A DNA stretch of 19,251 nt from an uncultured Spongiibacteraceae bacterium (GCA_946480345.1 CAMLJR010000046.1:1-19251), one strand, 5' to 3'. Shown: positions 7,911 through 16,574, counted from the stretch's first letter. The notes: generated by a model not told the origin, from the letters alone. A program made the numbers and translations.

Positions 7911-8396
7911 GTGGAACGCGCACTCGCTTGTCATAAACGTCGCTATCAAGTCGATCTCGCCGCCGCGCAGGCGGAGTGCGAGTTGAATTATTCGCGCCTG
8001 TCGAAATTGTTGCGCGGCTTTCACGCCAACGTGGGCGGCGGTAGGCACGTCGACGATGAACATTGCATTGGTATCGGCATTCATCAACAGATGGCCGTGC
8101 GTGTCACCGAGCGATCTCCTTATACGACTACACTCGAAATATCGCCGCCGCCCTTGCCCATCGAAAGTGTGGCGCCCCGTCTGACCGTGCGCGTATACCA
8201 TGATGCGCAACTCGTGGAAGTCGTTGCTTTTGCCAGCCGTCGCCGCGTGCAGCCGCGTTACGATTATCCGAATGAAGCGATGTACCAGCCCGACGAAAAG
8301 GCGCAATGGAATCGTTTTTTAGGCGAATGGTTAAGCCATTGCCTACAGCACGGTTTCAATCTCGACCGACCTTTGTCAGAATTTTGTGAACTCTGA
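7911..8396 (+). CDS. yqiB: DUF1249 family protein YqiB
   Basis: Conserved, uncharacterised cytosolic protein of the DUF1249 family. Its recognisable core is the C-terminal half: SPYTTTLEI, then RLTVRVYHDAQLVEVVAFASRRRVQPRYDYPN, then MYQPDEKAQWNRFLGEWLSHCLQHGF. The N-terminal part (YQVDLAAAQAECELNYSRLSKLL) is also typical. It has no signal peptide or membrane segment. I chose GTG 7911 because GAGG sits five bases upstream and the resulting 161 aa is nearest to the family (about 140 in E. coli). An in-frame GTG at 7872 has no ribosome site. The gene precedes cpdA by 88 bp, its conserved neighbour; a functional link to cAMP signalling is possible but undemonstrated. Confidence 0.88.
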   Translation: MERALACHKRRYQVDLAAAQAECELNYSRLSKLLRGFHANVGGGRHVDDEHCIGIGIHQQMAVRVTERSPYTTTLEISPPPLPIESVAPRLTVRVYHDAQLVEVVAFASRRRVQPRYDYPNEAMYQPDEKAQWNRFLGEWLSHCLQHGFNLDRPLSEFCEL

Positions 8397-8484
8397 CCTG
8401 CAGGAATGTTACCCCGTCACTGGCGCGACGCAGTTTTGACGTTTATAAATTAACCATTGAACAAAAGCGCAATCGGGACCTGCG

Positions 8485-9297
8485 GTGACTTCATCTTTCC
8501 TTGAACAACAGACGCCGCTGCGCGTCGTGCAAATTACCGATTGCCATTTAGGCGAGCGGGTCGGCACGCATTTGCTCAATCTCGATACCGATCAAAGTCT
8601 CGCTGCCGTGTTGTCGATGGTGCATGCGAATCACGCGCATATCGATGTATTGCTCGCCACCGGTGATATTTCCGATCAAGGCAGCACCGCCGCGTATCGA
8701 CGCTTCCTGCACGCAACGCGCGATATCGGTACGCATACGCGCTGGCTGCCCGGCAATCACGATGACGTCGCGAATATGCACAAAGTGCTCGGCGACGATG
8801 CGCGCCTGCAGCGTTCGCTATTGCTGGGTAACTGGCAGATCGTGATGTTGAATTCGCAAATTCCGGGTGCGGTTGGCGGACATTTCGCTGCGAGTGAGCT
8901 TGTTGCATTGCGCGAATGTCTTGAGGCTGAGCCGGATCGCCACACGCTGATCTGCGCTCACCATCATGTAATACCGATTGGCTGTGCCTGGCTCGATCAA
9001 CAGATCGTTGCGAATGCAGATGAATTCTGGAGCTTGATCGATCAATTTTCGCAGGTGCGCGCGGTGCTCTCGGGCCATGTGCATCAACGTTTCGACCAGA
9101 TGCGCGGCGATGTGCGCATCTTCACTTCGCCATCGACCTGCATCCAGTTCGCGCCGAATAGCCGCGATTTCCGCATCGATGTTGAAGACCCCGGCTATCG
9201 TTGGTTCGATCTGCACGCGAATGGCCGCATCGATACCGTGGTCGAGCGCGCTCATCACTTCGAATTTAAAGTCGATTTATCAGCCAGCGGTTATTAA
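8485..9297 (+). CDS. cpdA: 3',5'-cyclic-AMP phosphodiesterase CpdA
   Basis: Class III cyclic-nucleotide phosphodiesterase that hydrolyses cAMP to 5'-AMP, lowering CRP/Vfr-type signalling. The calcineurin-like metallophosphatase motifs are all present: Asp19 and His21 (TDCHLG), Asp61 in GDISDQG, Asn91-His92 in GNHDD, His in CAHHHVIPIG (about 159-161), and GHVH at 197-200; together they bind the two metals. The CpdA-type C-terminus is IFTSPSTCIQFAP. Length is 270 aa, as usual for the family. The start is GTG with GGGA six bases upstream. It lies between yqiB and yqiA as in other gammaproteobacteria. I see no CRP-like operator in the 88 bp before it. Confidence 0.95.
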   Translation: MTSSFLEQQTPLRVVQITDCHLGERVGTHLLNLDTDQSLAAVLSMVHANHAHIDVLLATGDISDQGSTAAYRRFLHATRDIGTHTRWLPGNHDDVANMHKVLGDDARLQRSLLLGNWQIVMLNSQIPGAVGGHFAASELVALRECLEAEPDRHTLICAHHHVIPIGCAWLDQQIVANADEFWSLIDQFSQVRAVLSGHVHQRFDQMRGDVRIFTSPSTCIQFAPNSRDFRIDVEDPGYRWFDLHANGRIDTVVERAHHFEFKVDLSASGY

Positions 9298-9329
9298 TTC
9301 ACGGGTTGCCTAGCCCGGGTGTGCTCAGT

Positions 9330-9353
9330 ACAGTGCAGGCTCTTTTGCACTGT
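9330..9353 (+). repeat. Inverted repeat / hairpin directly upstream of yqiA
   Basis: ACAGTGCA (9330-9337) and TGCACTGT (9346-9353) form a perfect 8-bp stem with an 8-nt loop (GGCTCTTT), ending eight bases before the yqiA ATG. It has no T run after it, so it is not a standard terminator. It lies where a Shine-Dalgarno would be, and none is visible. Confidence 0.6.
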
Positions 9354-9361
9354 CGTCCTCC

Positions 9362-9952
9362 ATGCCAATCACCTTCATTTATATCCACGGGTTTCTCAGC
9401 TCGCCAAAATCTACCAAGGCGCAGCAGCTGGCTGCTTATTTGCGCGAAAATCACCCCGATATCGATTACGTGGTGCCTGCGTTGCCGGATGCACCTGAAG
9501 CCGCATATGCGATTGCCCAAGCAGCGGTGCAATCCGCCTTGGATAAGGGCACGCACGTCGGACTGATCGGCAGCTCGATGGGTGGTTTTTACGGAACCGT
9601 GCTGGCCGAGCGTTTTGGTTTGCGCGCCGCGATCATTAATCCATCGGTGAAACCGCATTTATCGATTCGCAAATATCTTGGCACGCATCGAAATCCCTAT
9701 AACGGTGCTGAATTCTCGATTGGACTCGACGATGTGCTCGCGCTGGAGACGTTGGCTGTCGCGCGCTTGAAGCATCCTGAAAATTATTGGCTGCTCGCGC
9801 AAACCGGCGATGAAGTGCTGGATTACCGCGACGCCGTCGAGTTTTACCACGGCGCGCGTCAGACCATCGAACCCGGCGGCGACCACCAGTTCCAACATTT
9901 CGAGCGGCATTTGCCAGCGCTCATTAAATTCTTACAATTCGCGGCTGTATAA
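9362..9952 (+). CDS. yqiA: YqiA/YcfP family alpha/beta-hydrolase esterase
   Basis: Small cytosolic esterase of the YqiA family; E. coli YqiA hydrolyses short acyl esters in vitro, and its physiological substrate is unknown. The first strand FIYIHGFLSSPKSTKA carries the oxyanion-side HG motif. The nucleophile elbow is GLIGSSMGGFYGT with Ser72. The acid is Asp150 or Asp154 in QTGDEVLDYRDA, and His175 is in PGGDHQFQHFERH. All catalytic positions are present. At 196 aa it matches the family (193 in E. coli). The ATG at 9362 starts directly at the first strand; the upstream sequence has a hairpin but no ribosome site, suggesting modest or structure-dependent translation. It lies between cpdA and parE in conserved order. 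Confidence 0.93.
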   Translation: MPITFIYIHGFLSSPKSTKAQQLAAYLRENHPDIDYVVPALPDAPEAAYAIAQAAVQSALDKGTHVGLIGSSMGGFYGTVLAERFGLRAAIINPSVKPHLSIRKYLGTHRNPYNGAEFSIGLDDVLALETLAVARLKHPENYWLLAQTGDEVLDYRDAVEFYHGARQTIEPGGDHQFQHFERHLPALIKFLQFAAV

Positions 9953-10008
9953 CGACAGCGCGTCCACACGAACACTTTGCGCAGCTCAAACAATCTCGCG
10001 GAGAGAAA

Positions 10009-11901
10009 ATGGCCAATAATTACACCGCCGAATCGATCGAGGTCTTGATCGGTCTCGATCCGGTACGCAAACGCCCCGGCATGTACACCGACACCACGCG
10101 GCCGAATCATCTCGCGCAGGAAGTTATCGATAACAGCGTCGACGAAGCACTCGGCGGTTATTGCGATCAGATTGACGTGGTTTTGCATAAGGACAACTCG
10201 CTGACCTGTACCGATAACGGTCGCGGCATGCCGGTCGATATTCATCCGGAGCAGGGTAAACCGGGCGTCGAAGTCATTCTGTGCACATTGCACGCCGGTG
10301 GAAAATTCTCGAATCAGAATTATCAGTTTTCCGGCGGCTTGCACGGTGTTGGTGTTTCTGTCGTCAACGCGCTATCGAAATTGCTCGAAGTCACCATCAA
10401 GCGTGACGGCCAGATCTATCGGATGGGCTTTGCCGATGGCAATAAAGCCAGCGATCTTCACGTGATCGGCACCTGTCCCAAACGCGAAACCGGCACCAGT
10501 GTGCGTTTTTTTCCCGATGCGAAATATTTCGAATCGCCGAAATTTTCGGTATCGCGTTTGCGCCATATTTTGCGTGCCAAGGCGGTGCTGTGTCCGAAAT
10601 TGCGCGTCACGTTCGTCGATGAAAACACCGGCGAAAAAGACGAATGGTTTTACGAAGACGGCTTGCAGGATTATTTGACGAGCGCGACGCAACAATTCGA
10701 TGCGCTGCCGTTGCAACCCTTTGTAGGCAGTTTCAAAAGCGATCGCGAAGCCGTCGATTGGGCGGTGCAATGGTTGCCGGAAGGCGGCGAGCTGATTACC
10801 GAATCGTATGTGAATTTGATCCCGACCGCGCAGGGTGGCACGCATGTGAACGGTTTGCGTTCCGGCTTGCTCGATGCCATGCGCGAATTTTGCGAATTCC
10901 GTAATTTATTGCCGCGCGGTATCAAGCTCGCGCCGGACGATATTTGGGATCGCTGTTGTTATGTGCTCAGTTCGAAAATGCAGGACGCGCAATTTTCCGG
11001 GCAGACAAAAGAGCGGCTCACCTCGCGCGAAGCCTCGGTGTTCGTCGCGGGCGTAACGAAAGATTCGTTCAGCCTATGGTTGAATCATCACACCGAAGAA
11101 GCGGAAAAACTCGCCGAGCTTTGCATCAGTAATGCGCAGACGCGGTTGCGCAAATCGAAACAGGTTGCACGTAAAAAAGTGACTGCGGGTCCGGCGCTTC
11201 CCGGCAAGCTCGCGGATTGTTCCGGCAGTGAAATCGAGCGCGGCGAATTATTTCTGGTAGAAGGCGATTCCGCCGGCGGTTCTGCGAAGCAGGCGCGCGA
11301 TCGCGAATTTCAGGCGATTCTGCCGTTGCGCGGGAAAATTCTGAACACGTGGGAAGTCGATTCGCTCGAAGTGTTGGCGTCGCAGGAAGTGCACGATATT
11401 TCCGTTGCGATCGGTGTCGATCCGGGATCGGATGATCTCGAAGGGCTGCGTTATCACAAAATTTGTATTCTCGCGGATGCCGATTCCGATGGTGCGCATA
11501 TTGCGACATTGTTATGCGCGCTGTTCGTGCGCCATTTTCAGCCGTTGGTAAAAGCGGGGCACGTATTTGTTTCGATGCCGCCGTTGTTTCGCATCGATCT
11601 CGGCAAGGACGTGTATTACGCGTTGGATGAAGCGGAAAAGCAGGGTGTGCTCGATCGCATCGCTGCGGAAAACAAACGCGGTAAGGTGCAGGTCACACGC
11701 TTCAAAGGGCTTGGCGAAATGAACCCGCTGCAATTGCGCGAAACGGTCATGGATCCAAATACGCGGCGCCTGGTTCGTCTGATCGTCGAGCCCGGCGATG
11801 AAACGCTGCAATTGATGGATATGTTACTCGCGAAAAAACGCTCGGCCGACCGCAAGGAATGGTTGGAAACGAAGGGCGATTTGGCGGATGTAGTGCTGTG
11901 A
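10009..11901 (+). CDS. parE: DNA topoisomerase IV subunit B
   Basis: ATPase subunit of topoisomerase IV; with ParC it decatenates daughter chromosomes and relaxes supercoils, and it is a quinolone/aminocoumarin target. The GHKL ATPase domain shows EVIDNSVDEA (Asn42 region), DNGRGMPVD and GGLHGVGVSVVNALS. The transducer domain covers about residues 220-390. The TOPRIM domain has Glu418 in LVEGDSAGG, and Asp490/Asp492/Asp494 in DADSDG bind Mg2+. The C-terminal RFKGLGEMNPLQLRETVMDP is conserved. The N-terminus KRPGMYTDTTRPNHL is characteristic of ParE rather than GyrB, and the 630-aa length equals E. coli ParE and lacks GyrB's insert. GGAGAG (10000-10005) precedes the ATG. parC is not in the window, which is common. 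Confidence 0.98.
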   Translation: MANNYTAESIEVLIGLDPVRKRPGMYTDTTRPNHLAQEVIDNSVDEALGGYCDQIDVVLHKDNSLTCTDNGRGMPVDIHPEQGKPGVEVILCTLHAGGKFSNQNYQFSGGLHGVGVSVVNALSKLLEVTIKRDGQIYRMGFADGNKASDLHVIGTCPKRETGTSVRFFPDAKYFESPKFSVSRLRHILRAKAVLCPKLRVTFVDENTGEKDEWFYEDGLQDYLTSATQQFDALPLQPFVGSFKSDREAVDWAVQWLPEGGELITESYVNLIPTAQGGTHVNGLRSGLLDAMREFCEFRNLLPRGIKLAPDDIWDRCCYVLSSKMQDAQFSGQTKERLTSREASVFVAGVTKDSFSLWLNHHTEEAEKLAELCISNAQTRLRKSKQVARKKVTAGPALPGKLADCSGSEIERGELFLVEGDSAGGSAKQARDREFQAILPLRGKILNTWEVDSLEVLASQEVHDISVAIGVDPGSDDLEGLRYHKICILADADSDGAHIATLLCALFVRHFQPLVKAGHVFVSMPPLFRIDLGKDVYYALDEAEKQGVLDRIAAENKRGKVQVTRFKGLGEMNPLQLRETVMDPNTRRLVRLIVEPGDETLQLMDMLLAKKRSADRKEWLETKGDLADVVL

Positions 11902-11908
11902 TGATGAG

Positions 11909-11919
11909 TTGCAGAGGCT
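11909..11919 (+). repeat. Direct repeat copy flanking cti (left)
   Basis: TTGCAGAGGCT occurs here, between parE and cti, and again at 14359-14369 inside the inverted repeat after cti, in the same orientation. Both are followed shortly by TTAA. This left copy has no inverted partner. Confidence 0.5.
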
Positions 11920-11936
11920 TTTAATAGAGGTCATTC

Positions 11937-14324
11937 ATGTCGCCGCGAAATGTCGATAGACAGCGCCGTAAAGAAGCTCGGTGGAAATTCGCTGGCGCAT
12001 TGTTGATTGCGATCGTCGGCGTTGCGCTGGGCTGGCAGTGGCGCCAAGCGCAGGTCGAGCACGCTGTATCATCCGAGCGTGCGCAGTTGGCGGTTAATGT
12101 CGCAGCGACGCCGCCGCGGGCGGAATATTTTCGCGATGTAAAAACGATACTGGATCGCCGTTGCCTCGTTTGCCATGCGTGCTACGACGCGCCGTGTCAG
12201 CTCAAGCTCGATTCGCCCGACGGTATTTTTCGCGGTGCAACCGTTGCGAAAGTTTACGAGAGCACGCGCCTCGCTGAAATCGAACCGACGCGCTTGTTCG
12301 TCGATGCGCATACGACGGAACAATGGCGCGAGCGCGGTTTTTTTTCAGTGCTGAATGGGGGCGAACAGAACGCTCCTATCGGCCTCGATAACAACGTGCT
12401 TTATCAAATGCTGACATTGAAGCGCGCATATCCTCTCCCCGAGCGCAGCCGCTTGCCTGCCGATCTGGACACGTCGCTCGATCGCGCTGAATTTTGTCCG
12501 AAATCCGAAAATTTTTCGCAGTATGCCGATGAGCGTCGCTATCAGGGTATGCCGTTTGGTTTGCCCGCATTGAGCGATGAAGAATTCGATACGATCAAGC
12601 GCTGGCTGGAAAATGGCGCGCCGGTCGAACCGGCACCACCGCTCAATCCCGAAACGCTACGTCGAGTCGCCGACTGGGAGCGATTTTTTAATCGGGACGA
12701 TTTGAAGGCACAACTGACAGCGCGCTATTTGTATGAGCATCTGTTCCTCGCCGATTTGTACCTCGATAGCCGTGCGCGCAATTATTTCAAGTTGGTGCGT
12801 TCGCGCACGCCGCCGGGAGTTGCTATCGATTTGATCGCGACGCGCAGGCCGTACGACGATCCAGGTGTGCAACGGGTGTTTTATCGGCTGCAGCCGGTGC
12901 AGTCGACCATCGTGGCAAAAACGCATTTGCCGTATCGGCTCGATGAATTGCGCATGCAGCGGTTCGATCAATTGTTTTTGCGCGCGGACTATTCAGTCAG
13001 CGAGCTGCCTTCGTACGAGACGAACGTCAGCGCGAATCCGTTCGTCGCTTTTGCGCAAATACCGGTGCAATCGCGCTATCAATTTTTGCTCGACGACAGC
13101 AAATTTTTCCTGATGACGTTCATCAAGGGGCCGGTGTGTCGCGGCCAGATCGCGTTGAATGTTATTCAGGATCAATTTTGGATTGTGTTTGCGAATCCGA
13201 ACATCGAGGCGATGGTCGATAGCGAATTTCTTGCACGTGAAAGTCATCACCTGAGCTTACCCGCCGAGATGGGCGATCAACCATTCGGCGCTGCGCATTG
13301 GAAAAAATACAGCGAGCAGCAGTCGCAGTATCTCGAAGCAAAAGAAAAATTCCTGCACGAAAAATTCGGCAATCCCAAGGCGGTTACGCTCGATTTGATC
13401 TGGAACGGCGATGCGGAAAATAGCAATGCCGCGCTGACGGTGTTTCGCCACTTCGACAGCGCGAGCGTCGTGCGTGGCTTTGTAGGCGCAGCGCCGAAAA
13501 CCGCATGGGTGATCGACTATCCGATGCTCGAGCGAATTTATTATCTGTTGGTCGCAGGGTTCGATGTATACGGCGATGCGAGCCATATGCTGATGACGCG
13601 GCTGTATATGGATTTTCTGCGCATGGAAGGCGAAGCTAATTTTCTGCATTTTTTACCGAAAGAACAGCGCGAGGCCGAACGCAAATCCTGGTATCAAGGT
13701 GTGGGCGCCAATGTGCGCGATTCGATTTATCGTAAAACTGCGCTGTACCAGCACGAATCAGGTATCCAGTTTCGCAGCAAAAATCCCAAACCGGAGTTTT
13801 TTGAGTTGCTGCGCGAGCACCTGGAGCCATCGCTGTCGCAGCAGTACAAATTGGAAAATGCTCAGCTACCGGAAACATTACTGAAGCCAATGCGCAAACT
13901 CGCGCAACTGAAAGGCGCGGCGATCAGTTATCTGCCGGAAACGGTTTTATTGCGGGTGGTGATACGCGGCGAATCGGATCGTGTGTTTACGCTGATACGC
14001 AATAGCGATCGCAGCAATGTCACGCTGTTGTTTTGGGAAGATGCATTGCGTCGTCGGCAATTCGATACGTTGACGGTGGTGCCGGGAATCGTCGGCGCTT
14101 ACCCCAATGCATTTTGGGTGGTGAACGAAAGCGACTTGCCGCGACTGGTACAACAGCTGTCGAAGGTGCAAGGTCCAAAGGGGCTGCGTGCTGTGGCTTC
14201 GCGCTACGCGATCACGCGTACCGACGAGAACTTCTGGATGCAAAGCGACTGGATGCTTAATGAGTATCGCAACAGCGATCCGATCGGGTGGGGTATTCTC
14301 GATTACAGTCGTTACGAGCGCTAA
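11937..14324 (+). CDS. cti: Fatty acid cis/trans isomerase (Cti), heme c-containing periplasmic enzyme
   Basis: Isomerises cis double bonds of membrane phospholipid acyl chains to trans without saturation, rigidifying the membrane under solvent, heat or osmotic stress. The N-terminal hydrophobic segment (residues ~18-35) targets the protein to the periplasm. A single c-type heme motif, CLVCH, is at residues 76-80, followed by the family-typical ACYDAPCQLKLDSP with two more cysteines (82 and 87). A second conserved block is GMPFGLPALSDEEFDTIKRWL, and the long remainder is the Cti-specific domain (landmarks YRLDELRMQRFDQLF, VIQDQFWIVFANP, YPMLERIYYLLVAGFDVYGD). The 795 residues compare with about 770 for Pseudomonas Cti. 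AGAGG lies six bases before the ATG. It follows parE by 35 bp but is not part of the conserved parE block, and it is bracketed by related repeats. Confidence 0.93.
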   Translation: MSPRNVDRQRRKEARWKFAGALLIAIVGVALGWQWRQAQVEHAVSSERAQLAVNVAATPPRAEYFRDVKTILDRRCLVCHACYDAPCQLKLDSPDGIFRGATVAKVYESTRLAEIEPTRLFVDAHTTEQWRERGFFSVLNGGEQNAPIGLDNNVLYQMLTLKRAYPLPERSRLPADLDTSLDRAEFCPKSENFSQYADERRYQGMPFGLPALSDEEFDTIKRWLENGAPVEPAPPLNPETLRRVADWERFFNRDDLKAQLTARYLYEHLFLADLYLDSRARNYFKLVRSRTPPGVAIDLIATRRPYDDPGVQRVFYRLQPVQSTIVAKTHLPYRLDELRMQRFDQLFLRADYSVSELPSYETNVSANPFVAFAQIPVQSRYQFLLDDSKFFLMTFIKGPVCRGQIALNVIQDQFWIVFANPNIEAMVDSEFLARESHHLSLPAEMGDQPFGAAHWKKYSEQQSQYLEAKEKFLHEKFGNPKAVTLDLIWNGDAENSNAALTVFRHFDSASVVRGFVGAAPKTAWVIDYPMLERIYYLLVAGFDVYGDASHMLMTRLYMDFLRMEGEANFLHFLPKEQREAERKSWYQGVGANVRDSIYRKTALYQHESGIQFRSKNPKPEFFELLREHLEPSLSQQYKLENAQLPETLLKPMRKLAQLKGAAISYLPETVLLRVVIRGESDRVFTLIRNSDRSNVTLLFWEDALRRRQFDTLTVVPGIVGAYPNAFWVVNESDLPRLVQQLSKVQGPKGLRAVASRYAITRTDENFWMQSDWMLNEYRNSDPIGWGILDYSRYER

Positions 14325-14374
14325 GGAACCTCTGCAAAATTGCTGTGCTCGCTACGTTTTGCAGAGGCTCCTTA
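14322..14374 (+). repeat. Long inverted repeat spanning the cti stop codon
   Basis: Arms 14322-14339 (TAAGGAACCTCTGCAAAA) and 14357-14374 (TTTTGCAGAGGCTCCTTA) pair over 18 positions with one mismatch around a 17-nt loop. The left arm begins with the stop codon TAA of cti. No T run follows, so it is not a classic intrinsic terminator; it could protect the mRNA 3' end or stop transcription less directly. The A/T-ended, CCTCTGCAAAA-type arm also resembles insertion-sequence or MITE terminal repeats, which I cannot confirm. Confidence 0.75.
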
Positions 14375-14519
14375 AGGGTTGTTAAGCCGATCGATCAGTC
14401 GTCTAACGAGATGCCTTAGCGGCGTCTATACTGCGCGTCGTCCGCCGGTGTTTCGGGCTCATACTTGAAGCTGCTATACGAATTGACTCGCACAAGAATA
14501 AAAACCCCAAGGTGCTGGC
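14375..14519 (+). promoter_or_regulatory. Intergenic region upstream of the sensor kinase
   Basis: This 145-bp stretch between the cti inverted repeat and the kinase start should hold the kinase promoter. TATACT (14427-14432) resembles a -10 box, but no -35 match lies 16-18 bp upstream. AAGGTG (14509-14514) is the kinase's ribosome binding site. No small gene is supported. Confidence 0.35.
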
Positions 14520-16574
14520 ATGAAATATATCTTCGTTAAATCGCCAGGAGTACGTAGTCCCCGCCGCAACGCGCTTCGCATTGCGCTGGGTTATATGGCT
14601 GTCGCCGCGCTTTGGCTGATATTCAGCGATCGCAGCGCAGCACGATTCGTCACCGATCAAAGCATTAGCCCAACACTTCAATTGGTACGCGGCGCCATTG
14701 TCATTCTGGTTACGGGTGGGTTGTTGTACTGGCTGTTGCGGTGGATTTATCTCGGCCAGAGTCGGCTATATCGACAAATCGAGAGTTCCGAGCGCGCATA
14801 TCGAGCGATGTTCGAACACAACCCGAATCCGATGTACATCTACGATCCGCAGACGTTGCGTTTTCTCTCCGTTAACGAAGCCGCCATAAAAAAATACGGG
14901 TTCACTCGCGATGAATTTCTGACGATGACACTGTGGGAGATTCGGCCGCCGCAGGCGCGAGCGGCAATGCAGCGTGCACTCGACGCGCAAAAGCATTTTC
15001 GGGATGTGGTTGTCGCCAATGCGGTCACGCATTGGACCAAGACGCGGCAGTTGATGACGATGGAGGTGACTGGTTATTCGCTGCAATTCGAAGGGCGCGA
15101 CGCGCGCCTGGTGTTAGCGCGAGATGTATCGGCGCACGTGCAGGTCGAAAATAATTTACGCGTGGCATTGCGGATGCAGCAGGAGGTGGTTCGCATCGGC
15201 GAAATGGGATGGTGGTCGAGCGAGCGCGATTCGACCCGCATCGAATTATCCGAGCAGATGCAGCTCTGGTTGGAGCAACCCAGCGGGGTTGCGACCATCG
15301 ACACGAAGCTGTTCTGGCAGCGCATCGCTGTCGATGATCGCGATTTACTACAGCGCGCTTTCGCCACTGCCTGGCAAGGAAAACCCCTATCCCTCGAAAT
15401 CGGATTTGAAGGCGAGAATGGCGCCTCCCGCACTTTACTGATTCGCGGCGGCGTGGTCGATCTGGGGGATACTCGCAAACTGATCTGCTGCGCAATCGAT
15501 ATCACTGCATCCAAAATCGAGCAGGAGCGCTTGCGCGATAACGAAAAAAGTTATCGGCAGATCGCTGAGCAATTGCCGGAGGCACTGTTGATGCATTACG
15601 AGGCGCGCGTGATTTTTGCCAACGCCGCCGCCGCGAAAATGTTTGGAGCGACGCGCCCCGAAGATATGGTGGGCGCCGATATACGCGACTTTATCGCAGT
15701 GCCCAGCCAGCCCGAAGCGTTTGACCGACTGCGTTCGTTTCAGCATGGCCATGCCGATGACACCGCGTTCCGCGAGCGTTTGCTGCGCAGGAAAAGCGGC
15801 GAGGTGTTTACGGCCGAAGTAGCGGCGCAGACCGTCATCACCGAGGGCAAGAATTGCATTCTGGCGCTGGTACGCGACGTCGATCAGCAGAAAAAAACGC
15901 AGTCCGAGCTGCAGGTCGCCAACGAGCGGCTGCAACATTTGTCCGAGCATATGGCGCAAACCAGCGAGAACGAGCGGCGCCAGTTATCGCGTGAACTGCA
16001 TGACGATCTGGGGCAGGCGCTCACCTTCATCAAAATGAGTGCAGCCTGGCTGCGCAAGCGCCAGCAGGATGTCGAATTGGCAGAGCGGGTCGCGCAGATT
16101 CAGGACACCGCCGGCGAGGCGCTGGAAAAAGTGCGCAATCTCGCGTTGACATTGCGCCCGGCGCAATTGGATACGCTGGGCTTAAAAACCGCGATAGAAG
16201 AGCATCTCCGTAAATTTTTTGGCGGTACCGGTATCGGTTATGGACTCGATGCCGAGGAATTGCAGCCGCGCCCGCAACCGCTGCTCGAAATGGCGGTGTT
16301 CCGTATTTTTCAGGAAGCATTGACGAATATCCTGCGGCATTCCGGTGCGAGCTTTGTGCGAGTCGCGCTGACGCGGGAGGGCAGTGCGCTGCGGCTCCAG
16401 ATTGTCGATGACGGCGAAGGCTTCGATGTCGATCGCACGGTGGCGCAGGCGCGGGGCTTGGGTTTACAAACGATGCGCGAACGCGCGCAGCAGGCGGGAG
16501 GCACGCTGCATCTGCATTCGGTGGCGGGTGTCGGTACTGAGCTGACCGCGGTGTTTCCGGAGTCTCATGCATGA
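14520..16574 (+). CDS. PAS-domain sensor histidine kinase, NarL/HisKA_3 type
   Basis: Membrane-anchored sensor kinase of the two-component class that pairs with LuxR-type regulators. Two hydrophobic segments (residues ~23-41 and ~60-82) bracket a short ~20-residue periplasmic loop, so sensing is probably cytoplasmic or intramembrane. A PAS domain follows at ~91-208 (YRAMFEHNPNPMYIYDP), then a second PAS-like domain ~213-330, and a third ~340-460 (YRQIAEQLPEALLMH). A coiled linker leads to the HisKA_3 H-box, ERRQLSRELHDDLGQALTF, with phospho-acceptor His494. The ATPase has the N-box FQEALTNILRH (Glu599, Asn603), G1 DDGEGFD (630-636) and a GLGLQTMRERA G2. All catalytic boxes are intact. The gene overlaps the response regulator by ATGA, indicating a coupled pair. 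The signal is not predictable; no heme- or flavin-binding signature was recognised in the PAS domains. Confidence 0.93.
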   Translation: MKYIFVKSPGVRSPRRNALRIALGYMAVAALWLIFSDRSAARFVTDQSISPTLQLVRGAIVILVTGGLLYWLLRWIYLGQSRLYRQIESSERAYRAMFEHNPNPMYIYDPQTLRFLSVNEAAIKKYGFTRDEFLTMTLWEIRPPQARAAMQRALDAQKHFRDVVVANAVTHWTKTRQLMTMEVTGYSLQFEGRDARLVLARDVSAHVQVENNLRVALRMQQEVVRIGEMGWWSSERDSTRIELSEQMQLWLEQPSGVATIDTKLFWQRIAVDDRDLLQRAFATAWQGKPLSLEIGFEGENGASRTLLIRGGVVDLGDTRKLICCAIDITASKIEQERLRDNEKSYRQIAEQLPEALLMHYEARVIFANAAAAKMFGATRPEDMVGADIRDFIAVPSQPEAFDRLRSFQHGHADDTAFRERLLRRKSGEVFTAEVAAQTVITEGKNCILALVRDVDQQKKTQSELQVANERLQHLSEHMAQTSENERRQLSRELHDDLGQALTFIKMSAAWLRKRQQDVELAERVAQIQDTAGEALEKVRNLALTLRPAQLDTLGLKTAIEEHLRKFFGGTGIGYGLDAEELQPRPQPLLEMAVFRIFQEALTNILRHSGASFVRVALTREGSALRLQIVDDGEGFDVDRTVAQARGLGLQTMRERAQQAGGTLHLHSVAGVGTELTAVFPESHA

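Noticed and set aside
7875..8306. Minus-strand 143-codon frame
   Set aside because: It is fully antisense to yqiB, whose DUF1249 motifs are clear.
8397..8484. Sigma-70 promoter for cpdA starting at TTGACG (near 8436)
   Set aside because: No acceptable -10 hexamer occurs 16-18 bp downstream.
10009..11901. GyrB instead of ParE
   Set aside because: Length, the TDTTRPNHL N-terminus and the yqiA neighbour all indicate ParE.
14322..14374. Canonical intrinsic terminator after cti
   Set aside because: The stem is strong but no T run follows on the plus strand, so it is listed as a repeat instead.
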